From: Suilimivivens sp964614185
GTDB lineage: Bacteria > Bacillota > Clostridia > Lachnospirales > Lachnospiraceae
Length of the DNA: 64,000 nucleotides
Assembly: GCA_964614185.1 (NCBI GenBank)
Contig: CAZTKJ010000001.1
Location: forward strand, 77,144-141,143
Reading direction: 5' to 3'
Made by a program: the position numbers and the translations under genes. The notes beneath the pieces were generated by a model that worked only from the letters and a program-made list of their open reading frames with translations, was not told the origin of the DNA and made no database searches. Below are positions 26,568-35,184 of the stretch, in pieces; position 1 is the first letter of the stretch; each line of letters begins with the position of its first letter.

Positions 26568-27782
26568 TCATCCTATAAGACTTTTCTCTGCCAGCTTTAA
26601 GAACTTTTCCACATATTTTTCATAGGTAAAACACTGTGCCCGCTCCATCGCTGCATTCTGATATGCCAGGAGCTTCTGATCATCTTCAAGCAATCCAAGT
26701 ACAATATCTGCCATATTCCTTTCCTCTGCAAGAATATGTCCCGCATCAAGATCTCTCTCCTTGGACATAACCGGAACCAGAATACCATATTCTCCATAAA
26801 TCACTGTTTCCGTTTCTTTTCCTTCTTTCTCCTGTTTTTCCGGAAGAGAGACATTGTCATCCTCCAGCAGGATTTCAGCAGGCCCCGTCATACAATTAGT
26901 ACTGACAGCTGCCAACCCCAGGCTCATTCCCTCCACCAACGCATTGGGAAAACCTTCATTTAAAGAAGTCAGCAGATAAATCTCTCCTTTTTTCAAATAT
27001 TGATAGGGTTCTCTCTGCATGCCGGCAAAATAAATTGCATCCGTTATGTTTAAGTCTTCTGCCAGCTTTTTATAATAATCAAAGCTTCCTGCCCCCATCA
27101 GAATCAGACGTACCTGGGGCATTTTCTCGTGGACAAGGGAGAACACCTTCAACATATGCCAAAATCCCTTCATATCATCATCCCTGCCCATGGATACCAT
27201 ACAGCGGATTTTCCTGCCTTCTTCATCCATTTCTCCCCATGGCAGTTCCGGCTCCTGCTGCTTTGCCTTTTCCTGGATTGCCTTCACATCATAAAGATTG
27301 TATAAAGTTGCGGTTTTATGAAAATGAAACTGCTCTTCAAGCACCTTCTCAATAGACTGTGAACAGCAGACCATCAGATCCGCCCGTTTCGTAAAAAGCT
27401 TTATCTTTAATCTTTCCTCTACATCCGTGTAATTCCGAAGTCCCAGCCAGACCTTCTCCTTTCCGGTTTTAGAAAAAGCATTTACCATATTTGCAGTAGG
27501 GCCAAAACTGTATACAATATCCGGCTTCATTTGTTTTTTCAACTGTCTGACTTTTGCAGATCGTCTGACAATATTCCAAAGCTTTCGCAAGGTACCTTTT
27601 TTTACGCCCATCTGAATATCAATAATGTGCAATCCCTCAACGTCATATGCAATATTCGCAGAATTAAAGATAACAATCGTTACATCAAAATACGGTTCCA
27701 TCAGCCTTGCCGTTGTAATGCAGACTCTCTCAAATCCTCCCTGATGAAGCATGGGAGATATCAGCATCAGTTTCTTTTTCAT
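26568..27782 (-). CDS. GT4 family glycosyltransferase
   Basis: A 404-residue GT4 enzyme with ISPMLHQGGFERVCITTARLM at the start, SMGRDDDMKGFWHMLKVFSLV in the donor domain and TSLNEGFPNALVEGMSLG as the E-x7-E motif. A charged insertion of roughly 30 residues (rich in Glu and Lys, after LLEDDNVSLPEK) lies between the signature and the C-terminal helix. The start at 27780-27782 is preferred because it overlaps the upstream stop as ATGA and sits seven bases after AGGAG. Donor unknown. Confidence 0.86.
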   Translation of the reverse strand: MKKKLMLISPMLHQGGFERVCITTARLMEPYFDVTIVIFNSANIAYDVEGLHIIDIQMGVKKGTLRKLWNIVRRSAKVRQLKKQMKPDIVYSFGPTANMVNAFSKTGKEKVWLGLRNYTDVEERLKIKLFTKRADLMVCCSQSIEKVLEEQFHFHKTATLYNLYDVKAIQEKAKQQEPELPWGEMDEEGRKIRCMVSMGRDDDMKGFWHMLKVFSLVHEKMPQVRLILMGAGSFDYYKKLAEDLNITDAIYFAGMQREPYQYLKKGEIYLLTSLNEGFPNALVEGMSLGLAAVSTNCMTGPAEILLEDDNVSLPEKQEKEGKETETVIYGEYGILVPVMSKERDLDAGHILAEERNMADIVLGLLEDDQKLLAYQNAAMERAQCFTYEKYVEKFLKLAEKSLIG

Positions 27783-28960
27783 TTCCATTCTCCTGTTTCA
27801 TAAAAAGCCATTATCTTTTCCGTCTGCCTGCTCACATCAAATCCTGCTTCCTGCATTTCTTTCGCATAACTCCTGCGTGCATAATCAGCCGTACTCCTGA
27901 TATATTCCGCCCAATGAACTGCATCCTCCTCTATGCTCCTCGTCTGAACCAGTTCCGTCACTGCCACTTCCTCGCAAATCGTATCCGACATCACACACCG
28001 AAGTCCTGACGCCTGTGCTTCCACAATAGTTCCCGGAAGCCCCTCATAGCGGGATGGATAAACAAAATAATCCATTGCCTGATAATAATCATAAACAGGA
28101 TTCCTGTTCCCCAGAAACTGTACTCTGTCTGCAATTCCCAGCTTTTCTGCCAGCTGTTTCGCATCCTCCATGCTGCTTCCTTCTCCCAGCAGCAGCAACA
28201 GGTAATCCTTTTTCATTTTATCTTCAGATTCAATATTACTTGTCTTCATGTTATTTATTAAATTGTAATTTAATTTTTTCTCCTTGCAAAGAGCTGCAAA
28301 TACCTGTAGCAAATACTCATGATTCTTGGCATAATGAAACCTTCCCACATGACCAATCACATATTGGTCCTTTATCCCAAGCTCTTCCCGCATTTTTTCC
28401 CTTTTCTCTTCATCATAAGCAAAATTCTGGCAATCAATTGCATTTGGAATAAAAATTGTCCTTCCTTCCTTTACTGCCTGATTTCCAAACACAGAAATGC
28501 CCGCCTGTCTGGAACAAGTGAAAAGGAAATCTGCTTTCTTAGACAGATTTCTCCGCATCCAACGCGTCAGCTTCCCCTTCAGTCCTTTATCCACACCTGC
28601 GCTTCTGGCATGCGCAATGGTAATAGGCACTCCTGCCTTCTTTGCAATGGGCAGGTAAATTGCTGCTGTACTTGTGATATGCCCTTGAACCGCTTTAAAA
28701 TCATGATGAAATATAAAAAATTTCTTCACAGCACTTTTATAGGAAAAGTAATTGTACAATCGAAAACGGGGAACACGATAAATACGTCCTCCCAGTTTTT
28801 CTATCTCTTCATCGAAATGCCCCTTCTGGTCAGTATGAACCAAAAAGTCAAATTGAATCCGGTTCCGATCCATATGACGGTACAGATCCATAACCCTGCT
28901 TTCTGCACCGCCAAGCTGGGTGTTACCCAGCACATGTAAAACACGAATTGGAGCTAACAT
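27779..28960 (-). CDS. GT4 family glycosyltransferase with an AT-rich insertion
   Basis: A 393-residue GT4 enzyme: HVLGNTQLGGAESRVMDLYRHM at the N-terminus, IGHVGRFHYAKNHEYLLQVF opening the donor domain, PSRYEGLPGTIVEAQASG as the E-x7-E motif. Between about residues 225 and 248 there is a hydrophilic Asn/Lys/Ser-rich segment (coding bases 28215-28285) that interrupts the usual strand before LLLLGEG; the DNA there is distinctly AT-rich. The frame stays open, so function may be kept. AGGAG precedes the ATG. It overlaps the next gene by four bases. Confidence 0.84.
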   Translation of the reverse strand: MLAPIRVLHVLGNTQLGGAESRVMDLYRHMDRNRIQFDFLVHTDQKGHFDEEIEKLGGRIYRVPRFRLYNYFSYKSAVKKFFIFHHDFKAVQGHITSTAAIYLPIAKKAGVPITIAHARSAGVDKGLKGKLTRWMRRNLSKKADFLFTCSRQAGISVFGNQAVKEGRTIFIPNAIDCQNFAYDEEKREKMREELGIKDQYVIGHVGRFHYAKNHEYLLQVFAALCKEKKLNYNLINNMKTSNIESEDKMKKDYLLLLLGEGSSMEDAKQLAEKLGIADRVQFLGNRNPVYDYYQAMDYFVYPSRYEGLPGTIVEAQASGLRCVMSDTICEEVAVTELVQTRSIEEDAVHWAEYIRSTADYARRSYAKEMQEAGFDVSRQTEKIMAFYETGEWK

Positions 28961-29020
28961 GATATATTTCTCCTATAAGGCTGTAAATGATATGAACAAC
29001 ACAGTCCTTTCATTAACTCT

Positions 29021-29773
29021 TTATTTACTCCGGCTCTTAATGATTAAATATTTGGTTTTTGCCAGTAAGAATTCTTTCCATCTTATAATTAAATTTCTCT
29101 TTATTACGGGCTGAGCCAGATATTCCTTGAAGGATATCCATCGAATATTCTCGTTTTGGAAGTAAGACTCATATCGCTTCATATCATCTGACGTGACCGT
29201 GTCAGTATGGACTACCATAGTGGAGTAGCCGTTTTTCTTTTTGAATGTACTACTTAAATGAAAGGAGATTGGATAGAATTTTAGTCCGTCCCAAAGGTAA
29301 GGGTAATTGCCAAAACCATCTGTTAAGGCTGTAAAACCGATTTCTTTAAGGGCTTTCAGGGTATTTCGGTCATAGGAATGAGCAGGGGCCATGAAAATTT
29401 CTGTCTCAATGCCTTTTTCTTTTAGGATCAGTTTTCCCTTTAAAAGCATTTCCTTTTGTTCATCCAGAGGGATTCCGGCAAATTCAGAGAAGTTGTTGAG
29501 GGGAAACAGTCCGCCTCTGTCTGTGGTGTAGGTATGGTGGACGCCGTGCATGGCGAGAACCCATCCATCTGCCTCCAGCTCTTTTATATAGGACCAGAAG
29601 TCCTCTGGTATTTGGGATTTTTTAGTCTGCTTTTTCAGATTTTCATCCTGGTTGTCAGGAACGATCCCTATAAGTGGTTTCACCTGATATCGATCCAGGA
29701 GCGCTTTGAATTGAAGGAAGCGCTCCCAATCCATATCAGGTGTTATGTCATCAAGTCTCACTGCTATTTTCAT
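29021..29773 (-). CDS. DUF2334-type polysaccharide deacetylase, apparently cytoplasmic
   Basis: A 250-residue polysaccharide deacetylase-like protein. It begins MKIAVRLDDITPDMDW: the Asp-Asp pair (8-9) is the catalytic/metal motif, HGVHH (76-80) gives the two zinc-binding His, and MAPAHSYD holds the usual downstream motif. The start is the ATG at 29771-29773, just after GAGGA; the open frame extends 75 codons further upstream but that part lies within the epimerase gene and has no domain. No signal peptide or membrane helix is present, so it should act inside the cell, on a nucleotide sugar or lipid-linked intermediate, by removing an N- or O-acetyl group. The substrate is not known. Confidence 0.8.
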   Translation of the reverse strand: MKIAVRLDDITPDMDWERFLQFKALLDRYQVKPLIGIVPDNQDENLKKQTKKSQIPEDFWSYIKELEADGWVLAMHGVHHTYTTDRGGLFPLNNFSEFAGIPLDEQKEMLLKGKLILKEKGIETEIFMAPAHSYDRNTLKALKEIGFTALTDGFGNYPYLWDGLKFYPISFHLSSTFKKKNGYSTMVVHTDTVTSDDMKRYESYFQNENIRWISFKEYLAQPVIKRNLIIRWKEFLLAKTKYLIIKSRSK

Positions 29774-29804
29774 ACAGTCCTCGCTCAATCTGTATCTTAT
29801 TTTT

Positions 29805-30779
29805 TTAAAGGTTTTCTTTGTACCAGTCAATGGCCAGGTGAATTCCCTTGGCAAAATCGTATTCCGGATCATAACCAAGCAGTTCTCTTGCTTTGCTGAT
29901 ATCTGCATTGGAATCTCTGATATCACCTTTACGGGCAGGCCCAAATTCAGGCTCCACCTGCTTGCCGAGAGCATCACAGAGCTCATAATAAACATCAATC
30001 AGGTATTCTCTTCCGCCTGCTCCGATATTAAAGGCTTCTCCTGCTGCCTCAGATGGCGCAAGGCAGGCCTTTAAATTGGCCTCAATGACATTATCAATAT
30101 AAGTAAAGTCCCGGGACTGCCTGCCGTCTCCGTTAATGGTGGGCCTCTCTCCTTTAGTCAGCTGTTTAATAAATTTGGGAATAACTGCCGCATATGCTCC
30201 CTCAGGATCCTGACGTCTGCCAAATACATTAAAGTAACGCATGCCATAAGTATCCAGTCCGTATAACTCTTTATACAGTCTTCCATATTCTTCATCCACT
30301 TTCTTAGTCAGAGCATAGGGAGAGAGAACTTTTCCTTCCTGCCCCTCTTTTTTAGGCAGTACCGGATGATCGCCATATACCGATGAGCTGGAAGCATACA
30401 CAAACTTTTTAACGCCCTCCTGCCTTGAAGCTTCCATCATATTCAAAGTTCCGCGAATATTGATTTCCTCATACAAAAGCGGCATTTCAATACTTCTCGG
30501 AACGCTTCCCCAGGCTGCCTGATTCAGGACAAAATCCACACCTTTTACTGCCTCCAGACAGGTATCTAAGTCCCTTATATCTCCCTTAATAAAAGAAAAC
30601 TTAGGATTTTCTATAAAGGGCTCAATGTTTTCATACTTTCCTGTAGATAAATTGTCCAGGCACTTTACGATATATCCCATGTTCAGAATCGCTTCACACA
30701 GATTGGAACCGATAAATCCGGCCCCTCCTGTTACCAAAAACACTGCATTGTCATGGAATTTTAACTCTTTAAAACTCAT
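29805..30779 (-). CDS. NAD-dependent UDP-HexNAc 4-epimerase (WbpP/TviC-like SDR)
   Basis: A 324-residue extended short-chain dehydrogenase. TGGAGFIG (17-24) is the NAD-binding loop; the catalytic triad is the Ser of ASSSSVYG and Tyr155-Lys159 in SPYALTK. NQAAWGSVPRS and NVFGRRQDPEGAYAAVIPKF match the WbpP/TviC group that interconverts UDP-GlcNAc/UDP-GalNAc or the corresponding uronic acids. It lies 24 bases after the UDP-sugar dehydrogenase, and the WbpO-WbpP pairing makes UDP-GalNAc(A) the likely product. AGGAG precedes the ATG. UDP-glucose 4-epimerase (GalE) is less likely given the serine-rich wall motif. Confidence 0.86.
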   Translation of the reverse strand: MSFKELKFHDNAVFLVTGGAGFIGSNLCEAILNMGYIVKCLDNLSTGKYENIEPFIENPKFSFIKGDIRDLDTCLEAVKGVDFVLNQAAWGSVPRSIEMPLLYEEINIRGTLNMMEASRQEGVKKFVYASSSSVYGDHPVLPKKEGQEGKVLSPYALTKKVDEEYGRLYKELYGLDTYGMRYFNVFGRRQDPEGAYAAVIPKFIKQLTKGERPTINGDGRQSRDFTYIDNVIEANLKACLAPSEAAGEAFNIGAGGREYLIDVYYELCDALGKQVEPEFGPARKGDIRDSNADISKARELLGYDPEYDFAKGIHLAIDWYKENL

Positions 30780-30803
30780 TTTGATGCTCCTAACTGATTT
30801 ATT

Positions 30804-32120
30804 TTATAATCTCCAGTAAATAAAGTCCTCTGTCAGATATTCTTTTCTGTCAAAAAGTCCTTTAATATCCATAAATACTTTTTTTCCATGATGGGAATTG
30901 AAAAAGCTGCTTACTTTATTCTTGTCAAAATCAAGGAATTCTTCATGAGCTACAGCAACAATGACGGCGTCCATATCCTTGATGGCCTCTATTCCTTCAA
31001 AGGTAATACCATAAAGCCTTTTAGCTTCCTTTGCATCTGCCGCTGGATCCACTACAACAGGTGTAATGCCGTATTCGCCAAGTTCTCTATATATATCAAT
31101 CACTTTCGTATTTCTGGTGTCGGGGCAGTTCTCTTTAAAGGTAAAGCCGAAAATGACTACTTTAGCGCCCTTTACGGGAATGTCTGCTTTGATCAGATTC
31201 TTAACTGCAGCTTCTGCCACATATCTGCCCATATCATCATTGATCCTCCGTCCTGACAGAATGATCTGTGAATGATATCCCAGTTCTTCCGCTTTATAAG
31301 TCAGATAGTAAGGATCCACGCCAATACAGTGTCCGCCTACAAGTCCCGGCTGAAACTTTAAGAAATTCCATTTTGTTCCGGCAGCTTCCAATACAGATTT
31401 TGTATCAATTCCCATTCTATTAAAGATAATGGAAAGCTCGTTCATAAATGCAATGTTAATATCTCTCTGGCTGTTCTCAATTACCTTGGCAGCTTCTGCC
31501 ACCTTAATGGAATCAGCACGATATACTCCGGCTTCCACTACCAGTTCGTAAACCTTTGCAACTGTATCTAAGGTCTCTTCATCCATTCCTGATACAATTT
31601 TAGTAATGGTTTCCAACCGGTGTACCTTATCGCCGGGATTGATTCTTTCAGGGGAATATCCTATTTTAAAATCCACACCACATTTTAATCCTGATTCTTT
31701 TTCAATGATGGGCACACAGATATCCTCTGTTACTCCCGGATAAACAGTGGATTCAAATACTATTACAGAACCCTTTGAAAGATTCTGTCCCAGAATTCTG
31801 CTGGCTCCTTCTACCGGTGTCAGATCCGGCGTATGGTCATTATTGACAGGGGTGGGCACTGCCACAATATGGAACTTCGCATTCTTTAAGCTGGAAGGAT
31901 CAGCAGTAAACTCCACTTTGGTATTTTTAATTACATCATTGCCTACCTCATTGGTAGGATCCACACCGCTTTTATACAGTTCTATCTTCTCCTTGTTTAA
32001 GTCAAACCCGATTACTCCTATCTTCTTTGCAAAAGCAACTGCAATAGGCATCCCTACATAGCCTAACCCTACAAGAGAAAGCTTTTCTTCTCCGCTCAAA
32101 AGTTTTTCATACAAATCCAT
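30804..32120 (-). CDS. UDP-N-acetylhexosamine 6-dehydrogenase (WbpO/TviB-like)
   Basis: A 438-residue nucleotide-sugar dehydrogenase. VGLGYVGMP (17-25) is the NAD loop, and the catalytic Cys265 lies in GLVGGHCIGVDPYYLT. IGVIGFDLNKEKIELYKSG and DPTNEVG are typical of the WbpO/TviB branch that oxidises UDP-GalNAc or UDP-GlcNAc to the uronic acid with two NAD+. The start at 32118-32120 is chosen because the preceding GGAT-rich region gives a ribosome site and the domain begins at once; an ATG seven codons earlier overlaps the upstream GT4. Its product is a good substrate for the AsnB-type amidotransferases downstream. Confidence 0.9.
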   Translation of the reverse strand: MDLYEKLLSGEEKLSLVGLGYVGMPIAVAFAKKIGVIGFDLNKEKIELYKSGVDPTNEVGNDVIKNTKVEFTADPSSLKNAKFHIVAVPTPVNNDHTPDLTPVEGASRILGQNLSKGSVIVFESTVYPGVTEDICVPIIEKESGLKCGVDFKIGYSPERINPGDKVHRLETITKIVSGMDEETLDTVAKVYELVVEAGVYRADSIKVAEAAKVIENSQRDINIAFMNELSIIFNRMGIDTKSVLEAAGTKWNFLKFQPGLVGGHCIGVDPYYLTYKAEELGYHSQIILSGRRINDDMGRYVAEAAVKNLIKADIPVKGAKVVIFGFTFKENCPDTRNTKVIDIYRELGEYGITPVVVDPAADAKEAKRLYGITFEGIEAIKDMDAVIVAVAHEEFLDFDKNKVSSFFNSHHGKKVFMDIKGLFDRKEYLTEDFIYWRL

Positions 32121-32124
32121 AGTT

Positions 32125-33219
32125 TTATCCTTCTTTCTCATTTAGTATCAACTCGATTTCCTCTATATAATCATTGGCCACCTTTTCACGGTCAAATTCC
32201 TTTTCCATCTTTTCTCTGGCCTTCTTTCCCATTACTGCTCTTTCTTCTTTTGAAAGCGCTAAAAATTTCTTAAGGGCCCGGATTAAATCCTCACTGCTTC
32301 CCTTCTGACACCCAAAACCTGTTATGCCTTCTTCAAAAATCTCCTTACATCCACTGATATTTGTTGCAATGACCGGACGCCCCGTAGCTGAAGCTTCCAT
32401 CAGTACATTGCTCATTCCTTCATGATAAGTGGGCAGAACCAATGCAGAGGCTCGTTTGATATACTTATGAACATCCGGGTCAAATCCCAGCTGTTTAATG
32501 TACCCTGCTTTTTCATAAGCATCCAGTTTCTCCTGATTATCCTCATCCGGATAACCCAGCAGTTCAAACTCTGCATCTTTGCCACAAAGCTCTTTAGCAG
32601 CCTCTAAAAGTTCTTCCAGCCCCTTTTCCCTCATCATTCTTCCTATGTAAAGGAATCGCGTCTTATCTTCCTCCGGATAGGGCTCAAAAATATGCCTTGT
32701 AAGATTTACGCCGGAACCGCTGACCAGTTTTGTCTTTCCTTGATTAATACCATACTTGTCAAAAATATCTTTATTTTCCTTATTCTGGAAAAAGATACAC
32801 TCTGCCTTCTTAAGCCCCATGCGGTACATTGTTACAATCAGTTTCAGAAATAAACCCTGTTTTTGAAACGTGCTTCCAAGCCCTGTTACAGTTTCTATAT
32901 AGGGCACCTTCATGGTGCGGCAGCAAAAGCCGCCGTAAATATTAGGTTTAATGGTATAGGTCAAAACCAGATCCGGTTTTTCTTTCCGTAACAGCTTCCT
33001 GTATGCATTTAAAAGTTTCAAATCCTCTACAGGATTGACGCCCCTTCTGTTGATTGGAGTTTCTATCACCTTGCAGCCTTCCTCTGAAAGCTCTTTGGTG
33101 CGCACCTGATCGGGAAGGCTTACCACTACTTCATATTCTTTAAGAAGTCTTACTACCAATTCATTCCTGAAATCATACAGACCTCCCGATGAATTAGCCA
33201 GTATCAATACTTTTTTCAT
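32125..33219 (-). CDS. GT4 family glycosyltransferase (PglA/CapM-like)
   Basis: A 364-residue GT4 enzyme: ANSSGGLYDFRNELVVRLL at the N-terminus, TYTIKPNIYGG near residue 93, FLYIGRMMREKGLEELLEAAKEL in the donor domain, PTYHEGMSNVLMEASATGRPVI as the E-x7-E signature. The TYTIKPNIYG stretch is typical of the PglA/CapM/WbpT group that often adds GalNAc or a related sugar to an undecaprenyl-linked first sugar. GAAGG lies six bases before the ATG. It sits directly after the PglC-like initiator block, so it may add the second sugar; this is inference. Confidence 0.88.
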   Translation of the reverse strand: MKKVLILANSSGGLYDFRNELVVRLLKEYEVVVSLPDQVRTKELSEEGCKVIETPINRRGVNPVEDLKLLNAYRKLLRKEKPDLVLTYTIKPNIYGGFCCRTMKVPYIETVTGLGSTFQKQGLFLKLIVTMYRMGLKKAECIFFQNKENKDIFDKYGINQGKTKLVSGSGVNLTRHIFEPYPEEDKTRFLYIGRMMREKGLEELLEAAKELCGKDAEFELLGYPDEDNQEKLDAYEKAGYIKQLGFDPDVHKYIKRASALVLPTYHEGMSNVLMEASATGRPVIATNISGCKEIFEEGITGFGCQKGSSEDLIRALKKFLALSKEERAVMGKKAREKMEKEFDREKVANDYIEEIELILNEKEG

Positions 33220-33221
33220 AA

Positions 33222-34208
33222 TCAGCCTTCTACTATTTCTTCTTCCTTTAAATCCACTATCGCTATTTCATTATATTTCATCATACATATTCCTTCTCTG
33301 TAATCCCCGATAGCAACAGAATTTTCCTGTCCTGAGAGATTTCTTACCACACAGGAAGGCATGTCCACGCCGCATTCATATGCATGAGGATATCCGCCTC
33401 CGAAACGGGGATTCACTTCAGAAATATAATAAATGCCGCCCACCTTAAATATATCAATATCTATCATACCACAAAAACCGCATTTTTCCACGAAATTTTG
33501 AATCATATCAAATAAAACCTTATCTTTTACGGATACGGACTTATCTGTTTCTCCTGCCCGCATCTTGATTTTTTTCTTTACGAAAACAGATGTACACTTA
33601 CCGGAAACCATATCAATATAAACATCGGCTCCATACTCCTGTCCATTCATAAATTCCTGAATCATCAAATTGTCATATCTGTTGAATAATACCTCTATTT
33701 CTTCCTTAGAATTTACCTGACTGATGTTGATGCTGGCGCTTCCTTTTACGGGTTTTACAAATACAGGATAGGAAATTTCTCCTTGCTCCACTGCCTCATA
33801 AAAACTTTCTTTGGAGATAAAACATTTGGCCGTAGGAATCTTCATTTCCCGGAGCATCTGATACATTCTGTATTTGTCAAAGCAGGTTTCCACCAGGTCA
33901 TAGGGAGAGATGATGGGTTTTGTGCCAACAGACAGAAATCTGTCTTTTTCTTTGGCCAAAAGACTTAATTCCGGATCGATCAGAGAAAATACTCCATCAA
34001 TTTTTTCTTTTTTACAAATATCCAAAATGATCTCAAGATAATCCGGAGCTGTGATCCTGGGCACCAGATAAAATTTATCTGCATCATATATAGCAGGGGC
34101 CAGATTGGAACAGTCTGTGGCAATAATCTTTCCGCTATCTCCTACTGCCTTTTTAAAATACTGCACTACTTTATTTCTTGTTCCTGCGCTTAATACTAAA
34201 ATATTCAT
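33222..34208 (-). CDS. ATP-grasp ligase (CarB-like)
   Basis: A 328-residue ATP-grasp enzyme. The N-terminal Rossmann domain (MNILVLSAGTRNKVVQYF) is followed by the ATP-binding lobes: YPVFVKPVKGSAS carries the nucleotide-binding Lys, MIQEFMNGQEYGADVY the second lobe, and ISEVNPRFGGGYPHA the metal-binding Glu and Asn. Such ligases join a carboxylate to an amine through an acyl phosphate. Its ATG overlaps the preceding PLP-enzyme stop as ATGA, so they are coupled. In this place it may acylate the 4-amino group of a PglE-type sugar with an amino acid, since no PglD-like acetyltransferase accompanies the PglF-PglE-PglC set. That is a hypothesis. Confidence 0.85.
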   Translation of the reverse strand: MNILVLSAGTRNKVVQYFKKAVGDSGKIIATDCSNLAPAIYDADKFYLVPRITAPDYLEIILDICKKEKIDGVFSLIDPELSLLAKEKDRFLSVGTKPIISPYDLVETCFDKYRMYQMLREMKIPTAKCFISKESFYEAVEQGEISYPVFVKPVKGSASINISQVNSKEEIEVLFNRYDNLMIQEFMNGQEYGADVYIDMVSGKCTSVFVKKKIKMRAGETDKSVSVKDKVLFDMIQNFVEKCGFCGMIDIDIFKVGGIYYISEVNPRFGGGYPHAYECGVDMPSCVVRNLSGQENSVAIGDYREGICMMKYNEIAIVDLKEEEIVEG

Positions 34209-35182
34209 AAGTCTGCCTGCCTTTCCCTTTCACGTTTCTTAAGGTAGTCAAAATAAAGAGGCGTTCCCCCGGTATGGATAAATAACACATTTTTACCGGT
34301 AATCCCATATTCTTTAAGATATGTCAACATTCCGTGAAATGCTTTTCCCACATAAGTTGTATCCATGGGAATCCCTTCTCTTTTCATGACCTCATCTATA
34401 GTATCCTCAATCTCCGCCGTATAGATACCATATCCTCCGCTGCGGTATGCATGGGTAAAGATCAGAGATTCTTCTGTATAAAGTTTTTCAAAATCACTGC
34501 CAAGATATTCTCTGATACTGTCCTTAACAACGTTCCTTCCCCTTGCTTCTTCCCTGGCAATGCTGATTCCCACTATCTTTCTTTTATCATCTCCTGCAAG
34601 CAGTTTTCCGCATACAAGACCGGCCTGGGTAGCTCCTGTGCCGGAAGCATGAAAAATATAATCATAAGAAATGCCTGTTTGTTTTTCCTGACTTAAGATT
34701 TCTCTGTAAGCTTTCACATAACTTTCCGTTCCCGGATTTCCATGTCCTCCGCCGGTAATAAAGTAAGGATTTCTTCCTTCCTGCCTGTAAGCTTCTATTC
34801 TTCTGTCAATGGTTTCCGATACTTTTGTAACGGGGCAGGTCTCTATAACTGCTCCAAACTGCTCCACCATTTCCGTGTTATAAAGAATTTCCCTGTTTTC
34901 CTGTGGCGAAATAATATGGCAGTCCAGTCCCATTGCTGCCGCCATATTGGCTGTGATTCTGCAATGATTGGAACTGTTGCTGCCATAAGTCATTACCACA
35001 TCTGCTTTGCTTTTTTTAATTTCCCCATAAAATTCCGCTGCTTTACGGGCTTTGTTTCCGCCAAAACTAAAAGGAATCATATCATCCCTTTTCATATAGA
35101 TCCGATTGTCTGTATATTCCCCCGATAAGGGCATAATAGGCGTGGTTGTAAGAGGTGCTTCAAATAATGATATGGAATTCAT
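34205..35182 (-). CDS. PLP enzyme of the ACC deaminase / D-cysteine desulfhydrase family
   Basis: A 325-residue fold-type II PLP enzyme. IYMKRDDMIPFSFGGNKARKAAEF includes the Schiff-base Lys (residue 44), and SNSSNHCRITANMAAAMGL is the substrate/PLP-binding loop seen in D-cysteine desulfhydrases and 1-aminocyclopropane-1-carboxylate deaminases. The start at 35180-35182 has AGGAGGAG six bases upstream; a GTG two codons earlier is weaker. It ends inside the ATP-grasp start (ATGA overlap). Such an enzyme is odd in a glycan locus: it could supply or modify a small amino acid used by the coupled ligase. The actual reaction (desulfhydration, deamination, beta-replacement) cannot be told from sequence. 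Confidence 0.83.
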   Translation of the reverse strand: MNSISLFEAPLTTTPIMPLSGEYTDNRIYMKRDDMIPFSFGGNKARKAAEFYGEIKKSKADVVMTYGSNSSNHCRITANMAAAMGLDCHIISPQENREILYNTEMVEQFGAVIETCPVTKVSETIDRRIEAYRQEGRNPYFITGGGHGNPGTESYVKAYREILSQEKQTGISYDYIFHASGTGATQAGLVCGKLLAGDDKRKIVGISIAREEARGRNVVKDSIREYLGSDFEKLYTEESLIFTHAYRSGGYGIYTAEIEDTIDEVMKREGIPMDTTYVGKAFHGMLTYLKEYGITGKNVLFIHTGGTPLYFDYLKKRERERQADL

Positions 35183-35184
35183 AT

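Noticed and set aside
28319..28939. A 206-codon plus-strand frame
   Set aside because: Antisense to a GT4 gene with intact motifs; no start signal or recognisable domain.
28961..29020. A possible promoter before the GT4 gene at 27779-28960
   Set aside because: Only a weak TTGTTC and TATAGG pair at 16 bases is present; too poor to call, and cotranscription from upstream is simpler.
29774..29998. A 75-codon N-terminal extension of the DUF2334 deacetylase
   Set aside because: It is read inside the 3' end of the epimerase gene in another frame, and the catalytic domain begins right at the internal ATG with its own ribosome site.
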